From the NCBI GenBank assembly GCA_030704615.1, contig CM060733.1, forward strand, positions 44,514,001 to 44,578,000: a stretch of 64,000 nt of DNA. Direction: 5' to 3'. Under the pieces are notes generated by a model. That model was not told where the DNA came from, made no database searches, and worked only from the letters and a program-made list of their open reading frames with translations. Made by a program: the position numbers and the translations under genes. Below are positions 59,691 to 64,000 of this stretch, piece after piece. The stretch is from Takakia lepidozioides (lineage: Eukaryota; Streptophyta; Takakiopsida; Takakiales; Takakiaceae). How positions within the stretch are numbered: the stretch's first letter is position 1; each line of letters starts with the position of its first letter.

Positions 59691-62480
59691 GCCTTGACAT
59701 GGGAGACGTATTTGGATACACAGGAGATTGCACTTGGGCAAGTTACATGACACTGGACACTTGGGCCTCTACACGGGAGATGCACTTGGATATATATATA
59801 TATATGACGCCAGCCGAAGCCAGCGTAAATAAGAGCCTCTTCCCCATGTGGGTACTGCCCCCTTTCGGGGGTGGGCTCTATGGTAATAAGAACCAGTTAC
59901 TAAGCAGCAAGCAAGCTGGCCACTTTCAATCTTTCCTTTGTTGAGGATAATGGTTGTTAGTGAAGTGATGGCCGTGAGGTGTAATGATCGTAATAGGGGG
60001 GTGTATATTATGAGGTAGTTTAAGGTTTTCTTTTAGGATTAGACTGTTGTGACAGTGAGCTCCCCCTCTGACACCAGCGGTGATAATTGTCAGAGGGGCA
60101 GTGTTCCATCCATATTGACGGAGTGCTAGAACTAGGGGTTCGTATTTTTCACGTTTGAACATAATGGATTGGTCGGGATGTCTGTCATGACAAAAGGCAA
60201 ATTCAATGATGTGAATAGTGAGGGAGGGGAGTGGACCTGTTGGTGCTGCCAACGAAACGGGGAGTCCTTGGACAAGAAGAATATCTGGGCATAATCTTGT
60301 CAGACAGAGGCATGGGTGATTAGCGCATGTACATGGTAGCAACCATGAAGGTATTGTTTGGTCAGGTGGCCTACCTTGAAATGTGCCTGCATTAATGAGG
60401 TTGTACCATCTAGTTTTAGGGTGTGTGAGAAGAAGTTTATGGAGTTGCCAAACTCCTTGATTATGTCGAGTAATGTGAAGTCCATGGATAATGGGATGTT
60501 TACAGTGGAGAAGAAGATGCGGCCATGTGTCCACTCGAGGGGGTTGGGAATAGCATAACGTGCAGTGCTTGTTAGGATATAATAGAGGCCAAAATAAATT
60601 ACGTCGTTGATTGCCCATGTATTGTCCGTATCGAAATCGGAGCGTTTGTTTAATTTGGGCATCAGTGATTATTGGAGATTTTCAGATTAGACATATGGTG
60701 GAGCAGCTGAGGTGGCGTAACCCATTTGGATATGTAGGGTTCTAGATAGGTGGGCGATGCACGGATTTGGTCCATAGTTTTTTCTGTCATATATGCATGC
60801 AGGTCCCGAATGGGGGCTATGTCTGGGAATCTAGCTTTAGTGGATGTCAGTCAGAATGGATACGTGTGTGCCAGGTGAATAGGATCAGTCGTGGGGTAAG
60901 TAGTAGGTTGGATGGTTCCAAGCTTGGCAAGTTCGTCTGCTGTCTCATTACCCGTGATTCCTATATGGGATCTGACTTTGTGGAGATGAATTTGTATTGG
61001 GGATGAATGTACAATATCTATGATGGCCTTAATGAGGTGAAGGTCAGGGTGATGAATTTGGGAGGAGGGTTTAAGGTTTTGGTTAGAGAGGAGATACAAA
61101 GAGACTAAGCTATCCGTAAAGAGGTAGTAGCTGGTCAAACCAAAATGTTCAAGGCATCATGTATAGCCATGAGTTCTGCACGTAAAATATTTTGACGACT
61201 TGGAAGACGGTTGTATGTTCTTGAGTTGTTATTTGGAGAGTATGTACCATACCCTGCATGTGCATCTTTTAGGGAGCTATCTGTATATACACATTGGTGG
61301 GGAGGGAATTTTAAAGGGCTAAGTTTGTAAAGTCCGGCATTTGTCCAAATGGGTGTTGTTGTTCTGTTGACCAAGGTGGTCGTGGGGTGGCCATATTCCA
61401 TGGTTTGTCTTGGTTGATGCGAGGGTAGATGTGGGGCACTTGTTGCGGTTCATAGACTATGGCAGTAGGGCCAAACAACTGGTTTAGTATTTGTTTTAAT
61501 TGTGAAAAAAAAGTACATGGTATTTGTGGGTTGCCTGAATGGTGTACATAAACTAGTTTAGTTAGGGATGGCTCTGGATATTTCATATACTTTGGTAATG
61601 GTGGGGTTGATTCATAGATGATCGTACGTGGGTCAAATATAGCAAATGTGAACATTCCCGCGGGGGGGGGGTAGCCAACATAGGGTGATCAGTGTTATTG
61701 TGCGGGATGTACAATACGGTAAAGGCTTATGTGGATATATGGGCAGCTATTCTTGCCCAATGGATTGCTTCGGTAGCTGCACTTGGATACATAAATAGAA
61801 GATTGCACTTGGGCTTAAATGGACCTTGACATGGAGACGCGCACGTGGATACGTAGGAAATTGCACATGGACTTAGATTTCAATTCTTCACACATGGGCC
61901 AACGGCATAGGCTACACTAGGCTGGAAATTCACAAAAAATAGCAAAAATGGCAAAGTGGGACAATGGTTGGAGCCTCGACGAGAGAGATATAAAGGGAAA
62001 GGTCTCCGGTTCAAATATGGTCGTGGGCTCTCTGGAAAAAAAAACATGATTAGATATGGGATTTCACTTGGACTTAGATGACACTAGACACTTGGGCCTG
62101 AACATGGGAAATGCACTTGGATACATGAATAGAAGATTGCACTTGGGCTTAGATTTCAATTCTTCATGCATGGGCCAACGGCATAGGCTACACTAGAGGT
62201 CGCACTTGGGCCTTGACATACGACACCCATTTGGATACATAAGAAATTGCACTTGGCTTAGATTTCAATTCTTCACACATGGGCCTTGCATAGGAGATGC
62301 TACTTGAATACATAGGCACTTGGACTTAGATTTCAATTCTTAACACATGGGCCAATGGCGCAGGCTACCCTAGGCCTTGATCTCCCAAACATGAGGGTCT
62401 CTAGATACATAGGGGATTGCACTTGGACTTAGATGACACTGGACAGTTGGGCCAACGGCACAAGCTACCCCAGTCATCAC
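59690..62480. repeat. Degenerate repeat field (GCACTTGG-ATACAT units) interrupted by a LINE
   Basis: Phrases of the form GACATGGGAGACGCACTTGG, ATACATAGGAGATTGCACTTGG and TTAGATTTCAATTCTTCACA recur irregularly at 59690-59800 and 61740-62470, on both sides of the non-LTR element. Units are about 60-110 bp and diverged. The LINE therefore appears to have inserted into, and split, an older array. Confidence 0.6.
59926..61660 (-). mobile_element. 5'-truncated LINE with RNase H domain (decayed)
   Basis: Minus-strand frames carry the LINE-type RNase H: QCVYTDSSLKDAHAGYGTYS (first Asp) and ILRAELMAIHDALNIL (Glu) at 61135-61401, then YYLFTDSLVSLYLL (Asp) and VRSHIGITGNETADELAKLG (His and Asp) at 60851-61138. 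A C-terminal zinc-like segment (CTLCYSQP, DTWPHLLLHCKHPI) follows at 59926-60618. The RNase H is broken by a one-frame shift near 61137, and no RT is present, so it is a 5'-truncated copy. The upstream frame at 61311-61655 is the pre-RNase H linker. Confidence 0.8.
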
Positions 62481-64000
62481 TGATATCAACCCAGGTAGGT
62501 ATGACCATACCCGGCTGGTAGGTAGGGTGGCACATTTGCATGAACTGAATAGGACTGAATATACTGGTTCTTACAGTATCCACTAGTATATTCAGTCCTA
62601 TTGTTTTCCTGACGAGTACATCCTATATTTTTTTTTTTCCTTATTGCTTTTTTCTTAAAAACAACATAAACATGGGAGCAACAGCTCACTATTCAGACCC
62701 TCTCTAAGAAACAGAGGAGGGGGAAAAATGAACCCCCTAAGAGCCAATGAAGCATACAGGAGACACAATCCCCATAGGCGAAACCACACCAAACAGGACA
62801 AAGTAGCAGGATTTGAGCCCCAGACCACTGCAATGACACAAATGTGTACTTTTCTTTCTTTCTTTTTTACTTTTTTTTTAAAGAAAGGGTATGGAAGCCC
62901 TGAAGTTTTATAGCAAGGGGGCAAAATGCCAGAAAGAGTAAAAAATAACCTCTTAAGTGGGGTCCCATAAAGGCTGACCCACTACTGTGAGCCTACGAGT
63001 CTAATTTTTACAGTAAAAGAAAATAAATTAAATACGAATTCGGTGAATGCACAGAAGACGTGGCCACAGGAACGCGTACGATCATACAGGATCTCAAGTA
63101 CGCCTGTTCCAACCGTTCGATGTGCAGAGTCTGGCCACCCCGTTGGATGTCCAAGTGGGATACAGAGCAGATCTGCGGTACGGTCACCTGGACTGGAAAC
63201 CGGCTGATGCAGCCGGTAGAACGTCAACTTGTGTATGCAGTATGCACCGCACCGGCGTATCCGGTCGCCTATTTTGGCGCCCAAACTATTCCAGTCGCAA
63301 AAACCTGCTCTAGATTTTCCTTTGTACTTTTTAGGGCATTTTGAAGCAGGGTGGAACCAGGTGAGCAAATTTTTACACCACCGGAAAGTTCCTGCCCGCG
63401 GACTTTCCGCCGTTTAAGGGTGGGCCCGAGGGCGGGACTTTCCGCTATACGAAGGCCTCCCGCGTGCCCCCCCTCTGTTACGCCGGGTTATTGTTTTTCT
63501 CTATTTTTTTAATTATTTATTGTTTCCTTAAATCCTTTTCCGGATAAAGGTAAGGTCACTTTTTCCCTATTATTTAAAAAACTAAAAACTAAAATAAATG
63601 CCCAGAGCCGCTAGAGTGCCGGGTCGCCCGTCGTCTCCTTGCTGTGGGGCTGCTTCGCGATGGCAGCGAGCGTTGGAGGGACAGAAGCGAGTGGGAGATC
63701 TGTCGATGCGCAGAGCGCGTGCGAGGGATGTGATGGAGTGAGGGACATTGTTTGGTGGATAGCACGGATAGGAAATCGTTCACGTTGGGATCGTGGCCCC
63801 GCGTCGTGGTTGCAGCTCGGTGCCCGGGGATCACCACTTCCAAGGATCCATCATGTGCTGAGGGGAGAATCCTAGGAAAGGGCGCTGGAGGATTTGGCAG
63901 GTGATAGAGTAGGAGGGACGAAGTAGTGTGCGTGCCAGCATTGGTATTCAGGGAGGCCAGGGGCTGGCGGTGGAGATTGCAGAGTAGGGAGATTTTTTCC
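62481..64000. other. Right end of window; no gene confirmed
   Basis: It contains a hairpin (62548-62602), T-rich runs near 62629 and 62871, and a GC-richer stretch from 63040. An ATG at 63660 opens a 71-codon frame (MAASVGGTEASGRSVDAQSA) behind a GC-rich leader. It could be the first exon of a gene to the right, but no domain is recognisable. Confidence 0.35.
62548..62602. repeat. Near-perfect 20-bp-stem hairpin
   Basis: AATAGGACTGAATATACTGG is followed after about 15 bases by CTAGTATATTCAGTCCTATT, its inverted complement with one mismatch. No terminator or gene is adjacent; it may be a relict of a small inverted-repeat transposon. Confidence 0.75.

Noticed and set aside
62680-62900. tRNA-derived SINE (B-box-like GGCTCAAATCC on the minus strand)
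   Set aside because: No convincing A-box at the right distance, no clear tail or duplication; one short match is not enough.
63060-63344. Overlapping open frames in the GC-richer right end
   Set aside because: No domain, no splice context and frames open on several strands at once, as expected from GC-rich noncoding DNA.

Overview
This window is nuclear DNA from a land plant. It carries nuclear genes for chloroplast proteins (ATP synthase delta chain, photosystem I PsaK), a plant IQ67-domain protein, a 14-3-3 protein, a PPR protein ending in a DYW domain, and many short GT-AG introns. The highly uniform DYW-PPR gene with decayed PPR relatives nearby, and the dense mix of gypsy and non-LTR elements, suggest a seed-free vascular plant, most likely a fern. 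That assignment is inference from gene style, not from a database match.

Host genes, left to right: the 3' part of an IQD gene (+, 1-2176); a four-exon 14-3-3 gene (-, 4719-6130); intronless chloroplast atpD (+, 7906-8682); an F-box gene (+, 32034-33161); three-exon psaK (-, 35580-36702); a 13-exon gene for a 1077-residue protein with an HNH-like segment, a SANT/Myb-like domain and a coiled coil (+, 37473-47200); a two-exon PPR-DYW gene whose first exon encodes half of an OSB-like PDF motif (+, 49340-52012); and a seven-exon TM9SF/EMP70 gene (+, 53007-57668). I rebuilt the exons by hand; every multi-exon model keeps its reading phase through all junctions.

Mobile DNA lies between these blocks. 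Two related, decayed Ty3/gypsy elements on the minus strand (11.55-19.46 kb and 22.20-28.17 kb) share the order protease - DNA cytosine methyltransferase - reverse transcriptase - RNase H - integrase - PHD finger; the first also keeps gag. A DNMT3-like methyltransferase inside the pol region, together with a PHD finger at the integrase C-terminus, is the most striking thing here: a retroelement lineage carrying both a chromatin-mark writer and a probable histone reader. Both copies have a 3' LTR with 85-bp direct repeats at its ends, and neither has a recognisable 5' LTR in the window.

Other repeats: two truncated non-LTR elements (29.94-31.51 and 59.93-61.66 kb, both minus strand); a dispersed 1.7-2.5 kb repeat present twice in direct orientation (8.91-11.36 and 33.79-35.52 kb); a decayed PPR pseudogene (20.29-21.19 kb) followed by two decayed copies of the PDF-motif exon; a five-unit 278-bp tandem array that duplicates an exon/intron boundary inside the SANT gene (43.80-45.19 kb); a MITE-like inverted repeat (6.86-7.00 kb); and a degenerate repeat field at 59.5-62.5 kb interrupted by a LINE.
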